A DNA stretch of 64,000 bases from Plutella xylostella (GCF_932276165.1 NC_063986.1:4228501-4292500); one strand, 5' to 3'; positions 40,501-55,500 are shown, counted from the stretch's first letter. Notes: generated from the sequence alone by a model not told the origin. Translations and numbers: made by a program.

Positions 40501-43500
40501 ATTCCGCTGAGCATCGAAACCGGTGGGACGCTGATGAAAAGTGGTCATGGAAATGCACCAGGGTAGACCCTGCTCCTAGAACAAGGCATGAGTTTGTGAT
40601 TTGTGTGCGTGAAAAGCGAGGATGGAAACTTTGGATATTTTTTATTATTGATGCAATAACATATAATTAGTATTATTCTGAGTTACCCACCGAAGTCACC
40701 CCGTGGCAGGTTGACTAGATAGGTACTTTTGCAAATCACGCCATATATCGTTGTTTTTATTAGTGGCTACTGTCTATAGAAGAAATTCCGTCATTGACAA
40801 TTTTACGTTACGAATGAATTTAGTAAACCCAGTAAACCTAACTAATCCAGAGGAAACCTAAAATATCTTTCTCTCTCTCTTTGAAAAACATACTTAATAG
40901 CCCAAACTCGATTCTATTCTATTCTCTGTGGGGGTGTAAGTACCTGCACCTGGCTCTCTCGAGTGGAACCTTTGTGCATATCCCCAAGGTCTAAACTGCC
41001 TTCCTAAGCTTGAACCATTTCCCACCACGCTGGTCCACTGCGGGTTGGTGGGTTCACATATCTAGATGTGCTAAATCTAGATATGCAGGTTTCCTCACGA
41101 TGTTTTCCTTCACCGTTAGAGCGATTGTATACATTGTACTTAAGTTAAAAGAACTCATTGGTACATGTCAGCGCCGTGATTCGAACCCGCATCTCTTGCG
41201 TGAGAAGCGGGCGCTTACCCGACTGAGCTACCACCGCGCCCAAACTCGATGCTTTTAGCTATTAAATCTTTGAAATAAAATTCAGTCACCTCCGTGTTAC
41301 TGCCCTCATCAGATCCTCACGAGACCATGCCTCAACCAGCACCATGAGACTGTGTTTTTGAATCCTAACCTAATCTTCCTACGTATTGTCATCACTTAGA
41401 TCCATTCACTATATTCCTGCTCCTCATCCCAGGGCCGTGGGGAGGCACGTCAGCTTTTTAAAGACATCAGCAGCAGACTAATAGAAGTCTCAAGGGACCC
41501 TAGGGCTGGCACTTACCTATCACAAAGGCTAAGCATCGCTATATAGCGGGGTAACGCGGCCAGCGTCTTGGGTACCCTACCCGACAGTGGCAGCGATCTG
41601 GCCAGCATCTTCTTTTTAGTTTAATTTTAATTTTATATTAGTGAGTTTTAGTTAGGCATTAATAATTATAATTTAATCAAGAAGTACCATGGACTTAACT
41701 AATAAAAAACATTATCATTTAATTTATTGAATATAGTATAAGAATTATGCTTCCTCAATTTCAAATCAAATTATGTTGGTGTCATAAAAGTTGAAAAAGT
41801 GCAATGACAACCAATGTGCAGTGATTTTGTGTCTGTACACAATTAGATCGCGAGCTGTCAGTGCCGCCTAAACCGACGTGACCCTTCTTTGGAGGCCACC
41901 GGCCGACTGAGTCAAACGTCGCTTGTGTTTATGATTTTATAACACAGAAAGCCGCCATAGATATTTGTATGAAGATTTGAGGGAAAAAAATTGCTCAAGT
42001 TTGGGATTAATTTACACAAAATAGGTGTGTGTTTATTAAAAAACAAGGTATTTAGCGCCTAGTCCAAGCATTTATCTTTATAATTTGATAAGAATCATAT
42101 GAAAATTCTTGATAATTACGACACAGTTGTTACAATACGGGAGTGTGATTTACTGGTTTTTCGTAATTAATTTACAGTTATCCATAAGCATTTACTTAAA
42201 TTCGAATGATTCAGCACCTAGCTAGACTCTTCGGCTACCTGTGTGATTTTTTTCAAGGCTGTAGAGCATCATTTACTACATAATTCTATGACAATGCCAA
42301 CCCTCGATTGCCTATTGCCGACCCTTAAGTTGACACGAGATCGTTAAAATGATGCATATAGATAGTTAAACAAGCAGGCTTTCGACAAATTGGTTTATTT
42401 TATGGCTTAAGCCTACACGGATTTGTATTTATGTATGTAGGCGTTGAACCGTTGCCCCGTATGCAATATTGTACTTTATTTTTCATACACTTCATTTACC
42501 TTTTTCATCGTAAGCATTTTCATTGTGAAATATTTCGATTCTTCCGTTAGATTCCTATTTAATCTAACTTTAGTGGTAACTTATTCGTAATGCAATCTTC
42601 CAGTTAAGTACCTGCACGATGGCAATAAAATTAAAATTACCAATAGATTTACAAACTGACTGGCTGTTAACTTTGTATAGTGCGGTCATAGTTAGTCCTC
42701 CATTACATAGTATATGTTTAAGTATATAGGTACATTACACATGTAATCATGTCTTGGTAGTAAGGTAGTATCTAGCATACAAATCCAATTCGATAGTATT
42801 ATAATGTTGCTTATAGTTAGGTACTCAACTATCATTGAATAAAATACTGTATTTTAAAATAATGTTGGTAAGTAATATTTATTTTGAGCGGATATTAAAC
42901 CATTATATCCTAAGTTTTTGTCCCACACTCACTAAACTATATGCATAGGAATCCTATAAATAAAAAATCTATAACAACTGGTTTATAAAACTAATGCCCG
43001 AAGTCATAGCCTACGGATTGTGCTAAAATATATGTTATTTTCCGTGTATAAATAACATAAAGATAATAACATTATGGTTTGTAAACTTTAGTTTTATGAA
43101 TTAATAACACTTAACGATACGTTTCAAACTAGACCAAATGATAAATTGCCATTCTCCTAACTATAACAATATTATTAAACACTTTTAAATGTTTTCTTTA
43201 ACCCCACAAATCATTGGATGAAAGTTCTTTTAGATGAATGAGTTAATCGCTGGCTTTATTGTACCAACCGAGATTGACACCCGAATGGCTTGAATTATGT
43301 AATTATGTTGGTCTACTATGTAATTTAACAATTACAATGCGTGGTTACTGTACGTAATGGTAACAAATAGTAATTCTGATGACAGATTTGATACTGGTAA
43401 ATGGAAAGTATCTGCAGTCTAAAGTATGGTTTAAAAAATCGTGCATTACTTAATATCCACTCGTAACATTGATAAGGTATACTATTCAGAACCTTCTAAT

Positions 43501-46500
43501 ATCAGATGCTGGTACAATTACACTTTTTATTATGACTAGATATTTTGCGCCCGACCCTACGTAACTATGTAATCTCAAATGTCAAGAAATGGCCAGTGAT
43601 ACTTATCTTTAAAATAGATTAGAAAGTGCTTAATAAGTGTACCTCTGCAACAGTAATGATACATCTCCGTATTGGCAATTATATTCTCGTATATCACCCC
43701 GCGATGCAATCTCCGAATATAATAGCTGGCTTCTTATTGAGATTAGTTACATATTACATGTAATTGGGACCCTTTACCGCTCTTATATCTGGCGTCGTAA
43801 GAGTTAAATTCAACTGTCAGTGTGGGATTTACAGTGGCGTCTACCGTGGGTAGAGTGGTAATCTATTTATCATTATTTTATGGTTATCGCATCTTGCTAC
43901 TGGTATGCCGTCTAAGTGTGGAAACTTTATAGTGCTCATCGGCCATTTGATGCTATCGAGTGTTGTTACCAACTTTGTAAGCACTCTTTCAGACTACCGT
44001 TACATCCGTATGGACTATACAGATTCCTGGTTTACAGGTGAAATTGGCCACTTTCACCAATTATTTTATAATTCAAATTTATCACTTGTGCTAATTAAGT
44101 ATATAAGTACAATCGCAATATCTATGCTGGCCTTATTTTTAAATATTTCGTGCACAACTCTATCTACAAAATATTCATATACCATCACTAGACCTCCCAA
44201 GCAGCGGCAAAACACTATCCTACATCATATTGTACAATGTACAATATGATGTAGGATAGCAACGGACGATTACAGGATTCTTAGCGTGTCAGTGTCACAC
44301 ACCAGGACTAGAATTTGTCACTCAGTGCCTGTGAGAGGACTAAGCCAGGCACATCAGTTAACCCGGACGTCTATAAGTGGCCGGTGATGACGATAGCCAG
44401 ATTATAACGCAATACTTTCCTTCCCAGGTCGGCGACAAGGTGCTCTCAGTGAACGGCACGTCGGTGGTGGAGGTGGACCACTACTACGCCGTGGAGGTGC
44501 TGAAGGCGAGCGGCGCCGCGCTTACGCTCGTCGTCACCAGGGACTCGCCCAACTCCACCAGGTAATGAGACTGTAGTGACAAATAGCGAGCGGGTGATAT
44601 AGCGAGCGCCAATAGCGAGCCACCGCGGCATAGGACGCACCAATCTGCTGATGCTGTAGTGGCCGGGGTATATAGAAGGATAGCGAGCGGGCGACATAGC
44701 GAGCCCCAATGGTGTGATATCTGCAGCATAGCGCGCACCAATGATGACGCTCCGTCTTGCTGTAATAGACTAATAGCGAGCTGGCAACATAGAGCTTACC
44801 AGTAGAGTATCTCCGTCTTGAAATTATGGTAAAATAGCGACCGGGCGCGCCCGCCTGGGCGGTATGGCGTGACACAGCAGCATAGCGCATACCAATGCTA
44901 TCGCTCCGTTTTGAAGAGACTGGAGTGTTTCTCTAGCTTGACAAAAACCATCGAACGAAATCTGTAGAGTTACTCACGTCTTGACAGTATATTGTCCGAA
45001 AAGTGGTTAACACAAACTACACCATTAAAGATCTAGTCGGAAATTGCGGCACTAAATCATTCTCTCTTACTCATAGGTATTTACTATATTAGGGCTATCA
45101 GTCGTCTTTACAGCACATAACAGTTTCACGACTCGCAAACGACATCATACCAAGCCAGTGACAGCTCGTAACATCAATATTGAATGCAGAGTGGGCACCG
45201 ACGCAGACATTCGAATTTATTTGATGCGATTTTAATGCACTCCCATAAAGCCACCGATAAATCCTATTTGAATACGCTCAGCAATCCAATATACAGAGGA
45301 GAAAGCGCCCTTACAATACAGTAAAAGAAAATCTATTTTCAGAAGTGGCTAAGTGGGCAGCATAATAAATATGCACTTATGACCACGTTTCACCTAATCC
45401 CTTAACTTAAATGGGTCTTAAAGCATTGCAACGTGTACTTAGAGGCACTTTACTGGGCTTAGAAAGTGTGCACTGCATCCGTTAGGTTATAATCCCCATG
45501 AAATTAACAGTGGCAAGTTGAGATTGCGAATGCTCATTCAAAACTAGACGTTAGGATCGCATGACTTCATGTAGCTGTATAGAACGCGTAATCGGATAAG
45601 ATTCGTCGGTCGTTGAACTCTTTATGCAGGATCCAGGTTTTGTTTTTATTGTTATAATCGTCGATGATTGGTCAGAGATTGCGCTTTAGCCGTTAAGATG
45701 GATTCCTTGCAATTAGTCGGGTTGTAACTCAGTTTATTGAATTAGACTCGGTTTGCAGAAGCAAGTGATTGTTTTTAATTGTCGTTACGTTGGTTTTAAA
45801 TGTTTTATTAATCCGTTATATTATAATCATTCGTAGTTTATCGAAGTATAATCTATCTATGACATAACATAACATAACATAACTGTGGCATAATTAAATA
45901 CTGTAACTATAGTTTATAATAGGTAGGTATGTTTAGGGAAGATGTGAAACATGTCAACCTCTATCATCTACACTACAGGAAACGTTGTGATGTTAGGGTC
46001 TCTGCCCAAACAATACCTGTCTTTCGTATCAATCAACACAATGCCATATTCAGGACAACTCAGCGATTCTGAAGTGATATAGTATCCTTAATATATTTGC
46101 CAGTGCCCACTCGCAAATCAATATTTGAGGGTCGGCCTTGTACTTCGAAAACAATACGGCGCATACCTATTTCCGCCTATATTTTATAAATGATGTCCAC
46201 TCACATAATTATTTTATTATAACCACCCCACATGCCCATAACATAATATTCAATGTTCAATAGATCTTACCGAAAACTTTCCGCTTTCCACGAACAAAAT
46301 TATTTCCACCCGAACACGTCCGCTCTATCGTGTCCACCTGTCATGTATTTGTCTACAACTTCTATAATAAACATGTAAATTCTCTCACAGAACCCACAGC
46401 AGGGCGCCGAGTGGCGCGAGCCATCACTCTGTGAGTACTACGGACACCGTGTCTACGTTGGAGAATGGACAGGTTGGTCAAATACTTGTATATACTTTTA

Positions 46501-49500
46501 TAAATAAATTGTATTATTCCAATCCACGGAACTCGTCACTATGAACAGTTCTTATCACCCTGTATGACAACCTGAAAATTATTTAATACAAAATGAAAAA
46601 ATTGAATTGAATACTATACCCACTCAAGACAGTTATGGCGATTTTAATTTGCTTTTCTGTTTAAAATGAAAGTTTTAAAATATTATATTCTCGTACATTT
46701 TGTTATGTTCGTCGATAATCTTTGAGGTAGATTTCAATAAAACATTTTCTCTTGCAGATCCCAACCGGCCGCGGCGTGCCCAAGAAGAACCTGATCATCA
46801 GCAACCAATACGCGCAAGACTACGAGGCCAACATCAAGGAGGTGATCAGCTCCGCCACGCCGCTGGTCATCACGAGCCAGGCCAGCCAGCCGCCGGTCAA
46901 CTTCAGTGGACAGGACAATAGGCTGTCGCAAGCGTCGCCCACGCCGCCGGTGCAGCCTTATGTTCCGCCTAGTGAGTTTGTTTTTTCAATAACTTAATGG
47001 TAGCTATTCTGAAGGCAGAAATGCTAATTTTAAACGCTGTAAAACTATAAATTTTGCAAGCAAAAAATGGGATTTACGTTGACACGCATAGAGACAAATT
47101 TTAATTAAAGAAATTAAGGTTTTGACAGAACCAGAATTTGTGCCTTTATAAACGACATCATTGTATGAAATACTGGTAGTTGTGAATAAGTTTTTGAAAA
47201 GTCAAAAAGGTCAAGTTTTTCATTAAAAACAGGGCAAAATATTGGTAGAGAGGCCATATAAATACACCCTATAGACAAATGTTATGGTGGAACAGGTATT
47301 CCAAGTATTTTTTACAAAGCTCGCGTTGAGTGAATGAGAATGATTTTATAATTATTGAACAGACAATGCCAATACGATGCAAAATACAAGGAAAACGGTT
47401 TTGAATCACTGGCTCTTACTTTAAATATGCAGAACAGTATCAATTATAAGTTTGAAGTGGCATTATGGCTTCAGATTAAATATCTCTAAAATCTAACAAT
47501 GCTTAATTACAACTTGGAAACAATATGCACTTAACATTTTATGTTCCGATGCCGACAGTAATTATCTCTAGATCTCTTTTCCATTGCACATTAGAATGTA
47601 TGTACATGAATGAATCGTCTAACTATGAATTACAATTGAGTTTGCCTCAATAAGCCACTGCCTTGACATAATATCATGGACATTGACCTAGTTTGTCATT
47701 TTTTTCCTACATAAACAAAAGGTGTAAAATTACAATATACTTAACTATTTACCCTGTCAAACGTCAAATTTAGACAAAATAGTGTCTACGAAATTCAGTC
47801 ATAAACCGTTTTTTTTTTGCAACCAATCCTAGATTATCATAATAAAATGCCAATTAATCTCTGTTCTCCAAATTCATAATTGCATTTTACACACTCATAC
47901 TCACCTCACCCCTATCCCTTCCAGCGTACCAACAAAAGATCCTAGTCCACACAACTCTAATCCGCGACGGGGCGGGCCTGGGCTTCAGCATAGCCGGCGG
48001 GAAGGGCTCCCCTCCGTACAGAGAGGACAGTGACGCCATCTACATATCCCGCATCTCACCGCAAGGCGCCGCGGCTAAGGATGGCAAGATGATGGTCGGG
48101 GATAAGGTTGTTTCGGTGAGTGAATTGGTTAACTGTGATGGTAGATTATGTCTCGATTATTATTTACAAGTACGCGAGATGAGCGTGAGCGATTGGGTAG
48201 ATACTTGATATAAGAATTCTAATTATAGCAACGTGGAAGCGCGTCGCAGTGAATTTGAGTCTTATATCATAAGTGGTATAATTGATAAAAGTTCTATTAA
48301 CGTGAAGTTAGATACAGCTTTATAGAAAATTCAAAATTGATAGTAAGACTGAATGAAAATACACACATAGGTATATTGTTCGGTATTATAATTTGTATAA
48401 TATGGCATTTGTTCTATGACGTTTCATTGAGTCGTATGCTAGGTAAATAAAGTTGGTTTTCCCTAGAAAACGAACAAATGAAAAATAAAAGGGATTTGGC
48501 AGCTGTCATAGGGCTCATGCTATATTTGTATAGTGATGCATTCTTTGAACATTAGTCTTAGGTCCGCTTCCATCTAATAAATGTAACAACAAACAACTTT
48601 CAACTTTATTAACACATACAACAACGCTCATTCCAGATCAACGGCGTGGACATGGAGAGCGCGCGGCACGAGGCGGCTGTCGCGCTGCTCACGGGGCACG
48701 AGCGGTTCGTGCGGCTCGTGCTGCAGCGGACCGTCACCGGCGAAGCAGGTAATATTGCCAGAAAGTAATAGTAGTTAATTGGTCTTCGAACATCGACAGC
48801 AAGGTCTTCAGCTATTAGGGCGTCTATAATCGGGATTGCCCCGTACGCGTGACAAGCCCAAGTGTGCTTTTCATACAAGTAGTCTTTGTAAGTTACAATT
48901 TGTAACGCGTGCGCGACTAAACCCGCACGCTATTAAAATGCCCTATAGGCGAGCCTCCTCTACTTATCTCCCATTTCTGTGACTTTCAGCATTCAGCTGT
49001 ATGTAGCGCTCGATAGTCGTAATAAGTCGCCATGCACAGACTCTAAATTCGTTTCTAATTCATTGTCTGTATTGGAGCGTAGTAATATAGGTAGATAAAA
49101 TCTTCTCCCCAGGACAAACGCCGCCAAGGAAATCGACATCAGAAGAAGTGAGAGAGCCAATCAAGACGAGCGTGCCTTTGAATGCAGTGCCGAAACCGAC
49201 GGCCAATCACGTCGCACCCACCGCACCGTCCACCAATCACAACGCACCGAAAGTGTCGCACATTACCGCACCGAAACAAACGAGCTTTGCACCGCCCCCC
49301 ACTGTCGTGCCACCGCAGCCGGCGCCCAGGAAACTGAGCCAAACAAATGGGCAGGTGAGGGCCGAAGCTTGAATAGTAGTGCTATAGCTTAATGTCTAAG
49401 AAATTTGGGGTATTTTGGTATTTGGAGATAGTATAAGTTGTTGTATGTGTTGAAGGGTTCCAAGGTTTGCACAGTTGTTTAAGTAATCGGTTGTGAAAGT

Positions 49501-52500
49501 TACAGTTATGTCGATTAAGTGTAAAGAAACCCCGCATAGTTAAGACGTTAAGTCACGGCACGAATGACCCCTTTACCAAGCATCAGAAGCCCAGCTTACC
49601 CCCATTCTAACGTTGGCCACTCCGCAGGCGTACCCGAAGCCAGCCACTAACAGCACCAACACGCCAGCCGCCAATAACGTCCATAGCTCAGCCGACGACG
49701 TGTTCGAGGATATCCAGGTAAGCCGCATCCAAACTGCCGCATCCACACGCATCACACAGGTGTTGGTCCGTTTAACACGTTCACATCCGTGCTTATCGTA
49801 CATTCCGCTTTACCATTTTAGATTAGGCTGTCTTTTTTGGTTTTTGTTTACACACTTGTTTTGTTTGTTAATTGTTTTTGTCTACACAGGTTTTTCTTTT
49901 TGTTTCTGTTTCACTCATTTGTCTTTAACGTCGAACGTACATATTTTCGTAAAGTACCGAGCTCATACTTTACGACGATTTTGCGTTTGACCTTAAGCAT
50001 CACTCACACAAACCTCACCAATTTAAAAACCAACTGATGTGAGCGTGTTAAACCGCTAGCCGCGGCCGATCACGAACGAGGACTTCGTCGCCATGATACC
50101 GGCGCACTTCCTGGGCGGTCCGAGGCGACCGTCGCCGTCGGTGGCCGACGGCGGAGTGCGGGTGACAGTGGAGCGGCCCGGCGCCGGCGTGGTGCTCCCC
50201 CCGCCCCCCTCCGCGCTCGGCCGCGTCACCGAGACCATCACCAAGTCGACCTTCACCGAGACGACGGTCACACGCATCACGGACAACCAGCTGGTCGCGC
50301 CCGTGATTGTCGAAGTAAGAACTGTTGATGTTGAGACGCCAAGAGTGGGTTTGTAGTGTAGACGGTTTTTTTGTTTTGTCTGGAGGCGGGTGAAATATGT
50401 ATGTGAAATCTGAGGTGTGCACGGCAGTGCACTTCCAAAAGTATACTTGCATAGTCATTAATGATCTAACACAGGTTCAACATTAGTTGACGTTTAGTGC
50501 TATCAAATATCTTATGAACCTAAATTACTTAATTATTTTCAGTAACTTTATCAACACCATTATTATATTGTTACATAGGTATATACCCCATTTAGTGTTA
50601 TTCCAAATTTTCTCCCCGTATCTAATATTTTCATGTGTTACATTTTCACTCGCCTCACACTCACATAAGATGAAAGCAGGTTCAGGATAGTCATATTTGA
50701 AGTGTTTTTTGAATCATAAATAAATATGTATTGCAGTGTATACCTATATATTGCTGTCAGATTTTGTGTATACTTACGTATTTTGTGAATTTAAAATTTA
50801 TATTGATGTACATATTTTAAACCTCAATAAATAAATAGTGTATTTGTTTTTTTATGCGTGATGTATTTATAATACTTTTATGTAGGTATATTTCTGTAAA
50901 AAGTACTTTGTGTTTCCAAAATGCACATATTGCACTTTATCGCCCAGTTACAAAAGCTTAAATTTTTTTATAAAAAGCTAAACAATATTTTGTACGAAGT
51001 ATCCACGCCGATTAATGACCCTTATGGAAATTTAAATCTTACTTTAAAGCCTTACTTTATTGCTATTGCTTTCTGTCTGTACATAAAATCAAAGGGCCTA
51101 AAGAAACGGAAATATTTTTTATGACTGTTCTTTTGGGACGACGCGATGCAATGCACCAAAAGGGCCTCACTCGTAGCTCTCCTTAAATAAATCTGACCGA
51201 CAGCAATGTATACAAAAAGCTTATATATTATGTATATTACACGATATATTTATAAGGACACATTTATTTATAAGCACATTATGGTTGATGGCAGCTGAAA
51301 ATCACAGGTGTAAGTTAGAAATTCCATGACAATTAGAAATAAGTTCAGCAAAAACTTATTGTTTCCGACCGAACAACTTCTTTTGTGTTTCATTTACCTA
51401 CCCAATTTCTTGAATATGAATTATGTACAATACTGAGCTTACATTTCTCGTGCTATGTCCATTTTATGATCGTCATAATCTTGTAGTTTTTTATTCATAA
51501 AATCAGAAGACTAAATACATATTATTATATAATACATAATATTCTAAATACATATTTGTCACAACCGTGTAAACGATCCTTTAAAAAAATATATACATAT
51601 ATAATTTTGTTCAATCATTCATTACAAAATAAGACTTTAAATTTTAATTAATTTTGACCAATAACTGAAGATTCGGACTAGATGTAATTAACGGTTTCAG
51701 TTATTAAATAAATAAATATTTTACGACCACTTCTTGAGTCATCTAAGAATTCACGCCTAACGTTGAACGTATTTTTCTCTCAGATGCCTATACAATATAG
51801 GTATCTTCGGCTATTTTCATCGAACGAGCAACCTGCCTACGTATCTCTTTAAACTTTTGATACCCATCCCTTTTCATTTTCCCCAGCATCCTATGATACT
51901 ATATTTTTTTGAGACTGCCACTTCTTCGAAGTTCTAGTAGAATATCTTTAGTTCTAGGGAAATTGGGGAAATACACTCACGGGCAATGAAAAGATTCCAC
52001 TGAGAAAAGCACCAAATTACTTCTAAACGGAAAAGGCTAGCTTAATGCCGTCTTCTGCAACATTGAAGTACATTTTACAGAGCATCAGGATATTACCAAC
52101 TAAAATCGGTAATATTTTGTTACAATTTTAAATTAAATCTTTGATAAAATGGACAACATTTCATTTTCTTTGCCCTATATTTTTATTAGTTATTCGGAAA
52201 GTTTATAGAAAATTAGTGGAACCGTATTTTTTTATTTTGTATATACATAAATTTTTGCATGTTATTTTTAACTTTAAAGTTAATTATTTTAAAACCGGAA
52301 GTGACGTCACATATTAGGCTCAATTTTTATTTTTGTCTATTGCCTGAGTCTCAAAAAAAACATAAATGACACTGACAAGTGACATTTAAACTTTGTTTAC
52401 ATGCCAACCAACAAATGGGTCATTTTCAAATGACCTTGATATTTCTGATGATGGAAAGTAGGTACTTATCATGTAAAAAAATAAGCAGAAGCATTTTTTC

Positions 52501-55500
52501 AGCTGTGTAGGCAGTGGCATGCTCTGGGACATATTATATAGAGGTCATCTCTTAATAATAAATAAAAAAAATGTCAGAAAGTGTCCGAACCGAATTAATG
52601 AAAATGACCCAAATAAACAACAACGTCACGATAAAACGTCAACGTCAATCAAAAATGAAAGTGACAGTTACTTTGTTTTTAAATCTATAGGCTTTGATCA
52701 TCAAAATGCATCGCACCTGATGCATGACGTCATCAGCACTTTTTTACTATTTTATGATTTTCTCGAAAATGATACATCCAAAAAATACAAAACCATTTTT
52801 TTTGTGGCCTTTAGAGCTAAATCTCGAAATGGTTTTCGATTTATAGCAGCTTTAGTTTTTTGAAATGTTGTCCATTGGGATCATTTGTTGTCGCCATTTT
52901 GTGAGTGGAACTTTTTCATTGCCCAGCAGTGTAGTATGTAACTGACCATAGCAAATACATAGATTGATAACCATATTACATTAGTCGGTCTCACTTCATG
53001 GAATTTCATTCTTACGTTTGAGCTTACCTGTGATTTCACGATGTACATATTGCTATTTAGTTTTAGATAGGAAGCTGATTTGATAGATACTGATCCTGAA
53101 CACTTGAACAATATATTGTCAGTACCGAGGGAAAAAACTGAAAATTATTTAGACATATTCTTAACTATTTATTCAGCATCTTTCAAAGTAGCTGACCTAT
53201 TATTAAATTAAGGTGTGTACAAAACAATCATTCGCTTACCGCCTGATTGCTCGCCATTACCACCGCATATCCCACTTACTGACGTTCAGATGTATCTTTT
53301 GTTATAGGAAGTTTCACTACTGAAGGAAGGCGGGTCTCTAGGGTTCAGTATCATCGGAGGCACGGACCACTCGTGTGTGCCCTTCGGAGGAAAGGAACCC
53401 GGGATATTCATATCACATGTAAGTTATAGTTGGATTTAGTGTGAGAATGTAGATTGAGAAGTTTTGCAGGGTATTGCATAAGCGGTATAGTAAGCTGAAA
53501 GGGGGTTCTAAGGACTCACGAGTTTGAAAAGTCGTAGAAAAGAATTTCGGAATGAGCCGCTCTCAGCTTTCTATACCACTTTTGTGAGTAAATGAGTTAG
53601 CGTTCGCTCGTTAGCGAGATGCAAAAGAACTCAAACGCCCAAAGGTACAAAACCTTTTCGTATTTTTTCTTGAAAAATGTATGAATTGTCTTCAGATTGT
53701 CTTCATGGCATCGTCATGTCGGATCAAATCACTAAATAACAGTGAAGTTGTAGTTGTATTATGCTTGATGTTCTACAGGTGGTGCCCGGAGGCGTGGCGG
53801 CGCGGTCAGGGAAACTCCGCATGGGTGACCGTCTCGTCAAGGTATGAAAAGATTTGGACACTGCTAAGTTCTGTAAAAATCATGAATTATGTTGGTGTGT
53901 TTTACTGGAGAGTAGATAAACCACTATTCTTCCACTTAAATATAATTCAGAAGATATGATGTCTAGGCGACTAGGTAGTAGTGCTTCTAGTTAGCAGTAA
54001 AAAAAACGCTATTGTAAATGGCGTTTCACAGGCAACTGTGCTTGAGCCTGTACTATTTTCTTACTACATAAAATAATACATTATAATTTTATTTATGACT
54101 TGTCCCCAAATATAACGCCAAACAGTATATTTTAATCAACCCTTCCTTTAAAGAAAATGGACTCCGCAACTCCTTAAAACAAATACATATCATACATCTA
54201 ACACATGTTCACAGGTAAACGGCAACGAGCTAACTGGCGCCACCCACCGGGACGCTGTCCAGTTGCTGCTCCAGCCAGGGTCTACTCTGACGCTGTCCGT
54301 CCGGCACGACCCACTGCCGCAGGGCTTCCAGGTGAGGGGATAAGTCAATGTTGGGGACGGGAGCGGGTAGTTAGGGAGCAGTGGAGTGGGAGTGGCTGGT
54401 CTTAGGGTTTAGTTGTGATTTATCTGCCGTCTTGTCGTGTGTATCAAATTCTGTCAAACTCAAATTATAGGCGGCGGTAAAGCTTCGTTTTTTTAATCCC
54501 ACCCTACTGCTCCTGTATTGCCTTGCTTCAACAATAGGTCTGATATTATTGCTCGATCTTGAAGATATTTTGGAAGTCGATTGACCGAATTGAAAATGTG
54601 TTACGATTAATGATGCGATGGTTTTATGTAACAGGTTGAGATTACAGCAGATTTGATTGCAAAATGTATTGTTTTATGGAATTTCTTATAAGAAGCGAGG
54701 AATTTTGATGCATGTTTGATATGACAACAGAAGAGAGTAGATTAAAGTGTCAAAAACACAAGGTATAAAGTCAGAGTAGAAAAGTTGGGATCTTTGTCGC
54801 TTAACGTAGTATTTGGCGTACTAAAATTGGAAGAATGCAATAACGCTTTGAATTTGAGTATACGAGTATATATTTGTATGGATTTAATTACGCTGATAGG
54901 CTGATGATCGTGTATATCTAATATTATTATTGATAGAATTAAATAATTATAAAATATCATGTCGCATTTGAAAATATATTTACTTACGCCATTCACATAT
55001 ATCTATATTTAACAGTGTAATACAACGTACATAATAATATATAATTTATAACAAGAAAGTTGAAATTATCATAATTTTTGCATTAATTTTACATTATTTG
55101 TTTTGCTGAAGCAATATTCGAGATCGTACTAATATTTTTCCTCGCAAAACTCGTGATAATTTCGCAAACTCACACCAACGAAATTGATATTTTATATGCA
55201 TATGCCACCAAATATATTTGTCAAAATTGATGAATTGATCACCACATTAAAACACAAACCGTTTCTTTCCACATTCGCGTCAACGGCGGCCACTCAGGGT
55301 CTCATACAAGTTGAGATTGTTAACACAACTGTAAGTGACCGGCGAACGATACATCTGTGTGTTTAAACCAAAATCGACAACCCTAGTCCGTGTGTCATAC
55401 GAAATCTGTGGTTCTTCTGTAGCGACCAAGCTTGATCGAGTCTCAAGTTTCTTTACGTAGTTAGCCCCCATTTCGATTATACCTCCCCATCTTTTAAGCT

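Noticed and set aside
41170..41238. A functional tRNA gene on the minus strand
   Set aside because: The tRNA-like part is the head of a SINE with a target duplication around the whole 326-bp unit. The cloverleaf is not independently bounded.
43905..44249. 114-codon open frame as a possible gene
   Set aside because: No splice sites, no recognisable domain, AT-rich codon use, and it runs into the 44215 palindrome.
52519..52863. 114-codon frame as a transposase
   Set aside because: It has no DDE/DDD motif or helix-turn-helix. It lies in a non-autonomous element and looks like random AT-rich coding.
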